This document shows positions 1 through 8,938 of a stretch of 34,543 nucleotides of DNA, one piece after another. Source of the DNA: an uncultured Collinsella sp. (GTDB lineage Bacteria > Actinomycetota > Coriobacteriia > Coriobacteriales > Coriobacteriaceae). The notes beneath the pieces were generated by a model that saw only the letters and a program-made list of their open reading frames with translations, was not told the origin of the DNA and ran no database searches. Both the position numbers and the translations under genes were made by a program. The stretch's first letter is position 1. Each line of letters begins with the position of its first letter. Location: NCBI GenBank assembly GCA_958415525.1, contig CATYZE010000026.1, positions 1-34,543 of the forward strand, given 5' to 3'.

Positions 1-348
1 GTCATTTTCATTAGCAAAAATGCTCCTGTACGATAAGCTGCTTAAGAAGTTCAAGCATTTCAGTCTGTCGTTTCGCGTCAAATCGCAGATTTATATTCCT
101 ATCGTAAGTTATATCGAGATTTATCGGTTTATATAAACTTGTATAAGCTTATCGCGAAATATCGTTTGTTTCGACCCGCTAAATCCAACATATCGAGACA
201 GGCAATTACCGCAGGATAGAAAGTTATTACACCTGTAAAAGTCATCGGTTCGTTCTAATAGACATGTTGATTGACCCGTTACCCACTGCTTGAGTGAAAT
301 CGACCCCAACATGGTAAAGTAGTCGCAACAGGCAACCATGGAGGAACA
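1..348. other. AT-rich region without a supported gene
   Basis: No convincing gene is visible. The stretch is much more AT-rich than the rest of the window. It contains the pentamer TATCG at least six times between about 95 and 205, often within TTATCG or ATATCG, which could be operator-like. On the minus strand a 15-residue reading frame (MLELLKQLIVQEHFC, 58 to 11) ends in a TAATG overlap with an ATG at position 11 that would leave the window. This may be the start of a leftward gene, but it is too short to claim. The downstream gene has a clear GGAGGA ribosome binding site just before position 349. Confidence 0.4.
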
Positions 349-801
349 ATGCTCAGCATTCACTACGGCGACAGAGACGATGTGATTTATGACACGTCGA
401 CATTCTTTGATTACAGCTATTCTCCCTCTTGGCTGCAAGATCCCCTGTCACAGCGCATCATCAAATCTATTGATAATGGCACTGTTCTTGGCGCAAACGC
501 AATTGACACCAAGGTGCTTGGCGTTATTCCGCCAGAGAAACTATCAACTGGCACCAAAACACTTCTACTGATGCTCTTTATGCCTCAAAACCTCTACAAC
601 GCCTCAACCTGCGGAGATAATTGCGCCTATTGGATCTTGCGCATCGCCTCCAAACATGACATCACCATCAACCTCTACCATATGATGGATTTTGGCAAAG
701 CGCGTTTTACAGCCCGTGTCATCAATTCTGGACAGATTGTTCATACCATGGATGAGCTTGTCCTTATCTCGGCAAAATGTCTGAGGGAGGCTCGAGTATG
801 A
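349..801 (+). CDS. DUF4869 domain-containing protein
   Basis: A 150-residue soluble protein recognised as DUF4869. Recalled family features visible here are the N-terminal MLSIHYGD, the central GANAIDTKVLG, the STCGDNCAYWIL segment with two close cysteines, and INLYHMMDFG followed by an IVHTMDEL tail. The function is unknown. The start is supported by GGAGGAACA immediately upstream. The stop overlaps the next gene's start as ATGA at 798-801, so the two genes are probably translationally coupled. There is no signal peptide or membrane segment. Family assignment comes from memory of the motif pattern. Confidence 0.8.
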   Translation: MLSIHYGDRDDVIYDTSTFFDYSYSPSWLQDPLSQRIIKSIDNGTVLGANAIDTKVLGVIPPEKLSTGTKTLLLMLFMPQNLYNASTCGDNCAYWILRIASKHDITINLYHMMDFGKARFTARVINSGQIVHTMDELVLISAKCLREARV

Positions 802-1775
802 GAGGGGAATACCAGCTGATCGTAAGGACCAATAAAGTTCAGGTCAAACTCACCATTCGCCGAAACCTCACCATCATCCAAGGCAAAAGCGCAACAGGCA
901 AAACCACCCTGTTGGACAGCCTCCGTGCATACGAAAACCTAGGAGCCCAAAGCGGGATAATCGTTAATTGCGCAGCCCCCTGCCGCGTCATCGGCGGCAA
1001 AGATTGGGAAGCGCAACTCGGCCGCATCGATAACAGCATCGTGTTTGTGGACGATACGCAAAAATTCGTAAGGAGCCATGCATTCCAGCATGCAGCTCGA
1101 CACAGTTCCAACTACTACGTCATCGTTGCGAGGGATGAATTGCCCCAGCTCCCCTATAGCGTGGATGAGATCTATGGCCTCAAAAACACCAACAGGGCCA
1201 CAACAAAATATCCTGTCTACACGCGCACGTACACTTCTGCCTACCGCATTTACGGAGAAGAGCTCTACGATGGAGATCAGCCAGAAGAAGTCATCGTCGA
1301 AGACAGCAATGCCGGCTATGAGTTCTTTAAAGTCCTGTGCGCCAAAAGTAAAATTCGCTGCGTAAGTGCCGGTGGCAAATCAAACATATACGAAACTGCT
1401 CTGAGCTCCCCAGCCCAAAATTTGCTCGTAATTGCAGATGGGGCCGCTTTTGGGCCCGAGATGCCCTATGTCTATTCGCTCAGGAGATTTAAGAGGATCG
1501 AGCTCTTTTTGCCGGAATCGTTTGAATGGCTTGTGCTGAGATCGGGACTCTTCAACGATGTCGAAACGCAAGACATGCTCCTTCATCCTGCCGATTTCAT
1601 CGACTGCGAGAAGTTCTTCAGTTGGGAACAGTTCTTTACTAAACAGCTTAGGGAGCTGACCAGAGACAGCTACCTAGCCTATAAAAAAGAAGCTCTCAAT
1701 CCCGCCTACCTACAGCAACATGAGCTCAACACGATTGCCGAATCGCTACCCAAACTCGGAATCACTTCGAACTAG
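798..1775 (+). CDS. P-loop ATP-binding protein, partner of DUF4869
   Basis: A 325-residue protein with a Walker A motif GKSATGKT at residues 29-36 and a Walker B-like strand SIVFVDD near residue 82. The rest has no recognised domain, and no nuclease or membrane segment is evident. The ATG at 798 is preferred over the earlier in-frame start at 777. It has GGGAGG seven bases upstream and overlaps the preceding stop as ATGA. Pairing with DUF4869 suggests the two proteins act together, but the role is unknown. The stop codon shares CTAG (1772-1775) with the stop of the convergent glycosyltransferase. Confidence 0.7.
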   Translation: MRGEYQLIVRTNKVQVKLTIRRNLTIIQGKSATGKTTLLDSLRAYENLGAQSGIIVNCAAPCRVIGGKDWEAQLGRIDNSIVFVDDTQKFVRSHAFQHAARHSSNYYVIVARDELPQLPYSVDEIYGLKNTNRATTKYPVYTRTYTSAYRIYGEELYDGDQPEEVIVEDSNAGYEFFKVLCAKSKIRCVSAGGKSNIYETALSSPAQNLLVIADGAAFGPEMPYVYSLRRFKRIELFLPESFEWLVLRSGLFNDVETQDMLLHPADFIDCEKFFSWEQFFTKQLRELTRDSYLAYKKEALNPAYLQQHELNTIAESLPKLGITSN

Positions 1776-4258
1776 AGCGAGAAATACTCGCTCTCAGCGG
1801 AAAGGTTTGGTCCGAGCCATGGGTCGCCATCGAGGAAGAACTCCGGCCAGCGCTGCATGAACAGAGCCTGCTCGCGCTTCCAGCGGCGCAGCTTTTCCTC
1901 GTTTGCCTCTTCCCTGCCGCGCGAGGTGAACTCGTAGTGGTACAGCTCGGCATGGGGCGTAAATACGGTGCGGTAGCCCGCCTCCCACACGCGCAGGCAA
2001 AAGTCCGCGTCGTTAAAGCCGACGGCGAACTCCTCGTTGTAGCCTCCGACCTGCTCAAACACATCGCGTCGGACCATCTGGCAGGCACCCGTTACGGCGC
2101 TAAAGTTGCCCGGGCGCACGGCACGGGCAAGATAGCCCTCGCGCTTGGCCGAGAAGTCCTGGTTGGCATGGGCAAGCGCGCCGCGCACACCGACCACAAT
2201 GCCCGCGTGCTGTACCAGATGATCGGCAAAGTAGAGCTTGGCGCCCACCACGCCCGCATCGGGACGTTGCAGATAGCCCATCATCTCTTCGATAAAGTCC
2301 GGGCTTATAACCTCGGTATCGTTGTTCAACAACAGCAGATAGTCGCCCTTGGCATGTTTAACGCCAAAGTTGATGATCTGGGAGTAATTAAACTCGCCCG
2401 GCCAGTACACAACGCGCGCGATGCCCTTGCCTTCGGATGCTGCAGCCACGCGCTCTGGCAGGGTTTCGTAATACGCAAACGTCTCCGGGGCTTCGCTGTT
2501 GTTCTCCACCAGGACGATCTCGTAATTGGCATACGTGGCCTTCCGGGCGATCGACATCACGCAGGCATCGAGCGTCTCGACGTGGTCCTTGGTGGGAATT
2601 ACAATGCTCACCAGCGGCGCAGACTCTGGCAGCGCATAGCGCATGCGGTAGACAAACGGCGTCTCGGACTCCTCGACCGTTCCGCGAACGCCCAGCGAGT
2701 CAAAGTGACGCTGCAGCGCAAGGCGCCCGGCCTCGATGGCATACGGCTTGCTATCGGCAGATCCGTCGGCAGTTGAACCGGGATGCACGCGCCAGTGATA
2801 CAGCACGTGCGTGACATGCTCAAACCGCGCGCCCGTCGCAAGGCAGCGGAGCGTCAGGTCGTAATCCTGGGCACCCGCAACGTCTTCTGGCGACATGCCA
2901 ATGCGATCGATAAGTGCCTTCTCCACCATAAGAAAATGCGTTACGCAGTTATGGCTATAGAGCAGGTCGACGTTGAGTTTAGTCTTAAAGACCGGCTGGC
3001 CCCACTCCCCCGTTTTCTGGAACATGTCTTCGTCGCAGAACAGGACCTGGGGACGCTCGCCCTCGGCCGTCTTGTTCAGCGCGGCAACATAATGGAATAA
3101 CGCGTCCGGTTCCAGAATGTCGTCATGGTCCAAGAATGCGATGTAGTCGCCCGCCGCTTGCTCAATACCTGCGTTGGTGTTGACCACAATGCCGCCGTTA
3201 CCGGGCAGCTCAATTCGACGAACGCGCTCGTCGTGGGCGCCAGCCGCAAGGGTGGCCACCGCGTCCCATTCGGGCGAGGCGTCCATAAGCAGCAGTTCCC
3301 AGTTGTCATAGCTTTGGGCTAGCGCCGAGCCCAGCAGCTCGCGCAGGTAGACTCGATCGGTCTTGTAGCACGGCACCACAATGCTCACGAGCGGCCTATA
3401 GGCAAATGCCGCCGAAGCGACACGCTGGCACGCCAGATCACCCGGCTTCGCGCGATGTTGCTCAAACCAACGGCGATAAGCTGCGTCGTCTGCACGCGCA
3501 TCCTTCATGCGGTTCCAGCTGTCGTCAACCATACCGTTGTACAGGCGGCCATCCATGGCGCAAAAACCGCTCTGGATCTGGCCCGCAGGATCAGTTGCAA
3601 TCGCGACAAAATCTCGAATGTCCTCGGGCATCTCCACGCTCAAATACGTTTTATTGACGCGGCATCCATTCTGTTGCGGCACGTCGACCTGCGACTCAAA
3701 CACGTGCACCGTGGCATCGATGGCATTCATGTGCGTATCGAGCATCTGAAGCTGGGGCGTGCACTGGGGGTCTCCCGCCCAGGTAACCTCATAGCGCCAC
3801 ACAGCGCCCGAATCGGCCGGAAGATATCGGGCAGCATCGATTTCGTAGCAGCCGCGGCGCTCACCGCGCTGCGCATCACGGATAAGCGCACACAACGCAG
3901 GCTTTGCCTTGTAGTTGATCTTGGATTCCAGCTTAGCTTTACGGCTATCGAGGCGAATGGATCCAAGCTTATGACCACCGGATGCAAACTCGACGTCGAT
4001 CGCAGAGCCATCCAAAAACGGCAGCACCAAGACGGCGAGCTCGCGCTCGTAATCGGCAACGGAAGGGCAAAGCGCCAGCACGCGGCCATGATCGACCGGG
4101 AGCGCCAACGACGGCACGCTGGCAACATTGGTCGTCGCGTGGGCAAAAGCCTGGGAACCCTCGCACTCAATAATCTCCGCGACATCCTTGCCGGCAAAAC
4201 GAAGCAGGACGAACAGACGACCCTGGCTGCGGCAAAGCGCCAAACGCTTGATACTCAT
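1772..4258 (-). CDS. Two-domain family-2 glycosyltransferase
   Basis: An 828-residue protein with two tandem GT2 (GT-A fold) domains. The first spans about residues 290-490, with SIVVPCYK, the DHDD metal-binding motif at 377-380 and AGAQDYDL near 461. The second spans about 549-770, with SIVIPTKD, NNDT at 645-648 and FNDADFCLR near 748. The first 280 residues are not catalytic and are unassigned. Bifunctional GT2 proteins of this kind commonly extend cell-surface polysaccharide chains from nucleotide sugars at the cytoplasmic membrane face. Acceptor and sugar cannot be read from sequence. It is the last gene of a five-gene leftward cluster. Its ATG directly abuts the TAG of the upstream gene. 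Confidence 0.88.
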   Translation of the reverse strand: MSIKRLALCRSQGRLFVLLRFAGKDVAEIIECEGSQAFAHATTNVASVPSLALPVDHGRVLALCPSVADYERELAVLVLPFLDGSAIDVEFASGGHKLGSIRLDSRKAKLESKINYKAKPALCALIRDAQRGERRGCYEIDAARYLPADSGAVWRYEVTWAGDPQCTPQLQMLDTHMNAIDATVHVFESQVDVPQQNGCRVNKTYLSVEMPEDIRDFVAIATDPAGQIQSGFCAMDGRLYNGMVDDSWNRMKDARADDAAYRRWFEQHRAKPGDLACQRVASAAFAYRPLVSIVVPCYKTDRVYLRELLGSALAQSYDNWELLLMDASPEWDAVATLAAGAHDERVRRIELPGNGGIVVNTNAGIEQAAGDYIAFLDHDDILEPDALFHYVAALNKTAEGERPQVLFCDEDMFQKTGEWGQPVFKTKLNVDLLYSHNCVTHFLMVEKALIDRIGMSPEDVAGAQDYDLTLRCLATGARFEHVTHVLYHWRVHPGSTADGSADSKPYAIEAGRLALQRHFDSLGVRGTVEESETPFVYRMRYALPESAPLVSIVIPTKDHVETLDACVMSIARKATYANYEIVLVENNSEAPETFAYYETLPERVAAASEGKGIARVVYWPGEFNYSQIINFGVKHAKGDYLLLLNNDTEVISPDFIEEMMGYLQRPDAGVVGAKLYFADHLVQHAGIVVGVRGALAHANQDFSAKREGYLARAVRPGNFSAVTGACQMVRRDVFEQVGGYNEEFAVGFNDADFCLRVWEAGYRTVFTPHAELYHYEFTSRGREEANEEKLRRWKREQALFMQRWPEFFLDGDPWLGPNLSAESEYFSL

Positions 4259-5326
4259 CTACACTTCTCGCTTTCCCAGGGCATTCGCGGCCATGCGTTT
4301 GCACGCGCCCAGACGTCCAAACCTCAAGATGTCGTAATCGAACATGAGCTTTTTGCACGCACGGACGTTGGGGGCCTTGCCGGCAAGCGCCGCACGCACC
4401 ATGGCGGAAACAGAAGGAGCACATTGCGCGAGCGCAGCATCGCCGCCCACAGCAGAGTCGGCAAGCGCGTCAGCAACGGCAGCAAACACCTTGCTGCAAT
4501 TCGTGCCCAGCAACCTGAGCGCATCGTACAGCACCAGATCGCACAGGAAATATGCCAGGTCATCGGCATGCTGTGCATCGAGACCGTCGCGCTGCCAGTC
4601 AGCCAGCACCGCGGAGTAAATCTTCACGTGCTCCAGCAGGCGCGTCTCATCGTCGTAGCGCATGGTGTCCATAAGCGAGCCCTTGCGCGCCACGCGATAG
4701 TCGTACAGCTTGTTCGAAATGAGCGCGGTCTTACGTGAACGACCGTACACGGCAAAGTCGAAGACCTGGTCCTCGCCATACTTGACGGTTTCGTCGAACA
4801 CGATCCCGTTGTTGAGCAAAAACTCACGCTTGCAGGCGGTACGCCACGCAAAGGGACGAGACGCTTCCTTAAACAGCAGGTCGGAGCTATAGCCCTCAAA
4901 CGAAACATCGCGCGGGCTCAACACATAGTTAAGCCACGGATACCCCGCCTCCAGCGGATACGGATTCGCGCCAAAGGTCAAAACGTCGCAGCCCTCACGC
5001 TCAAAGGCATCGACGATCATGCGGCACGCGTCGGGCGTAAAGCGGTCGTCGGAATCCAAGAACGCAACGATAGGCGCCGTGGACGCGGCGATACCCGCAT
5101 TACGCGCGCTCGACAGACCGCCGTTCTCCTTATCGACCAACGTAAAGCGCGCATCCTTTTCGCAATAGGCGGCTGCAATATCGCGCGAACCATCCGGCGA
5201 GCCGTCGTTGACCAGCACGCCCTCCCAATCGGGCATGTCCTGCGCAAGCAGGGAGTCCAGGCACCATGCCAGGCACTCCTCAACCTTGTAGATGGGGACG
5301 ACAACGGAAATCTTAGGGGTAGCCAT
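4259..5326 (-). CDS. Family-2 glycosyltransferase (B type, copy 2)
   Basis: About 355 residues with an N-terminal GT2 domain: VVVPIYK, NDGSPDGS, SSARNAG and the DSDD metal site near residue 92, then GEDQVF near 190. The C-terminal part is helical and unassigned. It probably transfers a sugar to a surface polysaccharide precursor in the cytoplasm. The start is either GTG at 5332 or ATG at 5326. The AGGAG at 5336-5340 is three bases from the GTG and nine from the ATG, so ATG is preferred. It resembles the gene at 6532-7572 in layout (SLLAQ, NDGS, CARNAG or SARNAG), giving a repeated A-B gene order in the cluster. Confidence 0.85.
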   Translation of the reverse strand: MATPKISVVVPIYKVEECLAWCLDSLLAQDMPDWEGVLVNDGSPDGSRDIAAAYCEKDARFTLVDKENGGLSSARNAGIAASTAPIVAFLDSDDRFTPDACRMIVDAFEREGCDVLTFGANPYPLEAGYPWLNYVLSPRDVSFEGYSSDLLFKEASRPFAWRTACKREFLLNNGIVFDETVKYGEDQVFDFAVYGRSRKTALISNKLYDYRVARKGSLMDTMRYDDETRLLEHVKIYSAVLADWQRDGLDAQHADDLAYFLCDLVLYDALRLLGTNCSKVFAAVADALADSAVGGDAALAQCAPSVSAMVRAALAGKAPNVRACKKLMFDYDILRFGRLGACKRMAANALGKREV

Positions 5327-5338
5327 GGTCACGCGCTC

Positions 5339-6457
5339 CTACTGTGCCGCCGGCACGTCGTCGGGATGCGGGTTATCGCCGTAGGTGCGCTGATACGTCA
5401 GCACACGCCAGACCAGCGGCAGGCCGCCGATCTTAAAGTAGTGCTTAAACGTATTGAGCTTGCCGGGCTTTTTAAAATCAAAACGCGAATCGATGTAGGC
5501 GCGAGGCGACTTAACCATCAAGCGCAAGTCGGTCTCGCCGCGCGGGTCGAACAATGACAGGTCAAAGCGACCGGCATCCCAATCGGCCTTGAGCTCGGGT
5601 GAGGCCTTCTCCCAAAACTGCTCGCGCAGCTCATCGACCAGACGCTCGTCATTCCAGCGGTACGTATCGACCTTCATACGCATTAAAATGCCTTGGAGCT
5701 GAGCCTCGAGCTCGGGGCGATCGTCCAAAAAGCACTGCATCTCGGCATATTCGTCGCATACGCAAAACACCTTGTTGGGCGAATTAACGGAGCTCTTCTC
5801 GTTGTCCTGGCGATAGCACAGGATGGGGTCCGCAATAAACGCGGCACGCTCGGCGCATGCCCAGACCTTAAAGTTAAAGCCCGCGTCCTGATACGATGCC
5901 CCCGGCGTGGGAAGGAACCGAATCTGATTGGCGTTGAGGAACTCGCGACGATAGATAGCCGACCAAATGGAAGGCTTGCGGTAGAAGATGCCCGGGCGAT
6001 CGACGGGGCGATACGCGGCGCCCGTCATATGCCCGTCGATAATCCCAAACAGCTCGCGACGCTCGCTGGGCATGGACCAATACAGGTAGAAATCGCCTTT
6101 AACCACATCGGCATGCTCGGCGTCTGCCTTGGCGACCAGCTTTTGGAGCGAGTCCTCAAACATAAAGTCGTCGGATTCGAGGATGCCCACGTACTCGCCG
6201 CGGGCCATTTCCAGGCCGAGGTTCATCGAGTCGCCGTAGCCGCTGTTGGCCTTGTCGATCATCTTGACGCGTGCGTCACGCTCCATGTACTCGCGGATGA
6301 TATCCGGCGAGCTATCGGTGGAGCCGTCGTTGATGCAGATGATCTCGATGTCCTTGAGCGTCTGAGCCAGGGCGGAATCGAGACACTCGCGCAGGTAGCG
6401 CTCAACATTGCAAATGGGGACAAGCAGCGAAACTTTAGGGGTATCAGAGTTCTGCAA
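5339..6457 (-). CDS. Family-2 glycosyltransferase (A type, copy 2)
   Basis: About 372 residues. The GT2 domain begins at SLLVPICN, continues through CINDGSTDSS and ends its nucleotide-sugar site with ESDDF. The GDSMNLGLEMARG segment is shared with the gene at 7579-8682. A TTG start at 6457 is preferred over the ATG at 6493, because AGGAGG lies five bases before it and the paralogue also starts at TTG behind AGGAG. It lies 12 bases upstream of the next glycosyltransferase, so the genes are probably cotranscribed. The sequence from about residue 40 to 110 is almost identical to the paralogue at DNA level. Sugar specificity is unknown. Confidence 0.85.
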   Translation of the reverse strand: MQNSDTPKVSLLVPICNVERYLRECLDSALAQTLKDIEIICINDGSTDSSPDIIREYMERDARVKMIDKANSGYGDSMNLGLEMARGEYVGILESDDFMFEDSLQKLVAKADAEHADVVKGDFYLYWSMPSERRELFGIIDGHMTGAAYRPVDRPGIFYRKPSIWSAIYRREFLNANQIRFLPTPGASYQDAGFNFKVWACAERAAFIADPILCYRQDNEKSSVNSPNKVFCVCDEYAEMQCFLDDRPELEAQLQGILMRMKVDTYRWNDERLVDELREQFWEKASPELKADWDAGRFDLSLFDPRGETDLRLMVKSPRAYIDSRFDFKKPGKLNTFKHYFKIGGLPLVWRVLTYQRTYGDNPHPDDVPAAQ

Positions 6458-6531
6458 GAGAACCTCCTGTTGAATAGCGTGTAACAGGGTCATTTTAGCA
6501 GCGATGCGGAGCCGGCCGGCAACGCCTAGGC

Positions 6532-7572
6532 TTAGATAAAGCGCTCCAGGCAGGCTTTGAGCCCACGGGTCGAAAGATAGAACAGCGTGGCGTCCGCCAT
6601 AGAAACGCCCGAGGTTGCCGCAACGAGCTTGTGGGCGACACGGCGAACGGCGCCTTTACTGGGCGCATCCGCCCACTCCGTTCCCAAAAACGTCGTGAAA
6701 GCCCTGTTGACGCGGCCGGCAACGCGACGGAAGCCGTCCGCATCCAGACGCGCCAAGTCAAACACGATGAGGTCCAAAAACCAGGTGACCAGCTCGCCGG
6801 GGCACAGGGCCAAAAGGCCGTAGACCGCCCAGTCCTCCAAGACCTCCTCGAGCATCTGCATATGGGCATCGAGCTTTTTGGCGCGGGCCTCGTCACTGTT
6901 GAACTCATGCGTTGCCGAGTCGCTCTCCATCACGTAGTGGTAGAACTTGTCTGGCATAACGACGGTTTTGCTGGCAAGCGCATAGGCTGCAAACTGGAAT
7001 ACGACGTCCTCGCCCAAAGCCAAACCGGGAGCAAAGCGAATGCCCTCGCGATTGAGCAACGCGCGCGAAAAGGCCGCGCGGCAGGCATAGGGTTGCGCAT
7101 TTGCGTGGAACAACAGCTGAGGATCGCGGGTGCCAAAGGTACCCGCATTGGGGCTCATGAGTTGCTGGACGCGCTTGGGGGCGGCATCGGCGGGCTCGCA
7201 GACGCCACCAAAAACGGCGACCTCGGCATCCGACGACCCCATGGCCTGCAGCACGCGCTCAACGGTTTGAGCATCGATGTAATCGTCGGCGTCCACAAAG
7301 AAGACGACGCAACCCTCAGCGGCATCGATGCCAGCATTTCGAGCGCACGAGACACCCGCGTTTTTCTGGTCAATCACCAGCACGCGATCGTCGGTCTGCG
7401 CGATTTGTCGCAGGACACGCAATGAGTCGTCAGCCGATCCGTCATTGACGCAAACAACCTGAATCGAACGCTCGGACTGCGCCAGCAGCGAATCGAGGCA
7501 CCGCTGAATGGAGCGCGCAGAGTTGTAAACGGGGACGACAATGGTAGCTTTAGGACACGAGGCCTCTCCCAT
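6532..7572 (-). CDS. Family-2 glycosyltransferase (B type, copy 1)
   Basis: A 346-residue protein with an N-terminal GT2 domain: TIVVPVYN, VNDGSADDS, SCARNAG and a DADD metal site near residue 93, followed by GEDVVF near 185. The C-terminal third is helical. The ATG start follows a G-rich stretch (GGGGGTAGG), and only six bases separate it from the stop of the upstream glycosyltransferase, which supports one transcript. It is probably a cytoplasmic enzyme of surface-polysaccharide synthesis, with acceptor unknown. It is the counterpart of the gene at 4259-5326. Confidence 0.85.
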   Translation of the reverse strand: MGEASCPKATIVVPVYNSARSIQRCLDSLLAQSERSIQVVCVNDGSADDSLRVLRQIAQTDDRVLVIDQKNAGVSCARNAGIDAAEGCVVFFVDADDYIDAQTVERVLQAMGSSDAEVAVFGGVCEPADAAPKRVQQLMSPNAGTFGTRDPQLLFHANAQPYACRAAFSRALLNREGIRFAPGLALGEDVVFQFAAYALASKTVVMPDKFYHYVMESDSATHEFNSDEARAKKLDAHMQMLEEVLEDWAVYGLLALCPGELVTWFLDLIVFDLARLDADGFRRVAGRVNRAFTTFLGTEWADAPSKGAVRRVAHKLVAATSGVSMADATLFYLSTRGLKACLERFI

Positions 7573-7578
7573 GCCGAC

Positions 7579-8682
7579 CTACCCCCTCAGCGATTCGATG
7601 AGGAAGGCGGCGACCACGCCTGGGCCTCCAACCGAGGCGTAATACTTAGCACGCCCCAAGGCACCATCCGTCGCAAAACTCGGATGCTCGTCAACCCAGC
7701 CCTCAGGATCTTTGAGGATGGCAGCGAGATTCGCGCGCTTCCACGGCTTGAGGTCGTCAAGCGAAAAGTCCCCGGCGTCCAAGGCCACTTGGAATTCCTT
7801 TGCCATCTGCACCAGGAACTCCTTATAGAACTTAGGCGCCAGGCGCACGTAGTTCCACATGTACGAATCGTACTTAATGAGCTGATTGAACTTGAGTATG
7901 CGCGCGACATCGCCGCTTGCGTGGTCGTGGGCATAATCCTCTCGAATCCAACGCTCAATCTCGGCATACTCGGCATTGACGCAAAAGACCTTGGCCGAAG
8001 AATTGACCGAGGAGTTCTCGTTGTCCTGGCGATACGAAAGCACAGCATCGTGCAGGTAGACGGCCTTGTCGGCGCACGCGATCACCTTAAAGGCAAACGA
8101 CGTGTCCTGAAAGGATGCACCCGGGGTCGGCAAGAACTTGATGCCGTTGCGCTCGAGAAAATCGCGACGGTAGACGGCCGACCAAATCGAGGGCTTTTGC
8201 TTAAAGAACTGTGTCGTGTCGCTTGGGTGCACCGGTTTGCCGCAGTCCTTGGGCTTAAACATCTCGTGCAGCGAGCGGCGCTCCTCGGGCTTGGACCAGT
8301 AGAAATCGAAGTTCGCCTTCGCAAAATCAGCGTTGCAGCCCTCAGCCGCCGACACAAGCTTCTCCAGCGCGTCGGGCGCCATAAAGTCATCGGACTCCAG
8401 GATGCCCACGTACGTGCCGCGCGCCATCTCCAGGCCGCGGTTCATCGAGTCGCCGTAGCCGCTGTTTGCCTTGTCGATCATCTTGACGCGTGCGTCGCGC
8501 TCCATGTACTCGCGAATGATATCCGGCGAACTGTCGGTGGATCCGTCGTTGATGCAGATGATCTCGATGTCCTTGAGCGTCTGCGCCACGGCGGAATCGA
8601 GGCACTCGCGTAGGTAGCGCTGAACGTTATAGATGGGGATAAGCAGCGACAGAACAGGGCTGCCAGAGGCGTTAGTAGACAA
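7579..8682 (-). CDS. Family-2 glycosyltransferase (A type, copy 1)
   Basis: A 367-residue protein starting at TTG, with AGGAG six bases upstream. The GT2 domain shows LLIPIYN, CINDGSTDSS and ESDDF. A second conserved block, KPSIWSAVYRRDFL and PTPGASFQD, is also present in its paralogue at 5339-6457 and probably helps acceptor binding. It is the first gene of the leftward glycosyltransferase cluster and lies behind a candidate promoter at 8747-8776. It likely acts in synthesis of a capsule, teichoic-acid-like or other surface glycan, though no polymerase or flippase gene is in the window to name the product. Confidence 0.86.
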   Translation of the reverse strand: MSTNASGSPVLSLLIPIYNVQRYLRECLDSAVAQTLKDIEIICINDGSTDSSPDIIREYMERDARVKMIDKANSGYGDSMNRGLEMARGTYVGILESDDFMAPDALEKLVSAAEGCNADFAKANFDFYWSKPEERRSLHEMFKPKDCGKPVHPSDTTQFFKQKPSIWSAVYRRDFLERNGIKFLPTPGASFQDTSFAFKVIACADKAVYLHDAVLSYRQDNENSSVNSSAKVFCVNAEYAEIERWIREDYAHDHASGDVARILKFNQLIKYDSYMWNYVRLAPKFYKEFLVQMAKEFQVALDAGDFSLDDLKPWKRANLAAILKDPEGWVDEHPSFATDGALGRAKYYASVGGPGVVAAFLIESLRG

Positions 8683-8746
8683 ATGTGCTCCTTAGGAAAT
8701 ACCTGTCGTTTCATGGTATCAAAGGGTCAGCGCGCCAGCGGGCGTT

Positions 8747-8776
8747 TATATAATCTATGGAGCCTCTTGCGGGCAA
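8747..8776 (-). promoter_or_regulatory. Candidate promoter of the glycosyltransferase cluster
   Basis: On the minus strand, TTGCCC (8771-8776) and TATATA (8747-8752) are separated by 18 bases. The site points at the TTG start at 8682 and would give a leader of about 60 bases. The same spot reads TATAAT on the plus strand (8749-8754), so it could also serve the divergent glycosyltransferase at 8939, although no good -35 is seen for that direction. Confidence 0.4.
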
Positions 8777-8938
8777 AGTAGCCGCACGTCATGCGGCGGG
8801 CCCATGGCAGGTTCCTGCGTTTTATTCAAACCTTGCCGACAAAGCGCGGCGAGCCTTTACAATAGGACAGTCCAATGGACGTATTCGATAGCTTCCGTGC
8901 GGCGCATATCTGCCGCGCGTGAAAGGATATATTGCCCC

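Noticed and set aside
121..438. 105-residue minus-strand frame overlapping the DUF4869 start
   Set aside because: Overlaps a family-supported gene and its ribosome site, and contains no recognisable motif.
3455..4738. Long open frame antisense to two glycosyltransferase genes
   Set aside because: It runs across two well-supported genes on the other strand, has Arg/His-rich composition typical of GC-bias shadows and shows no family motif.
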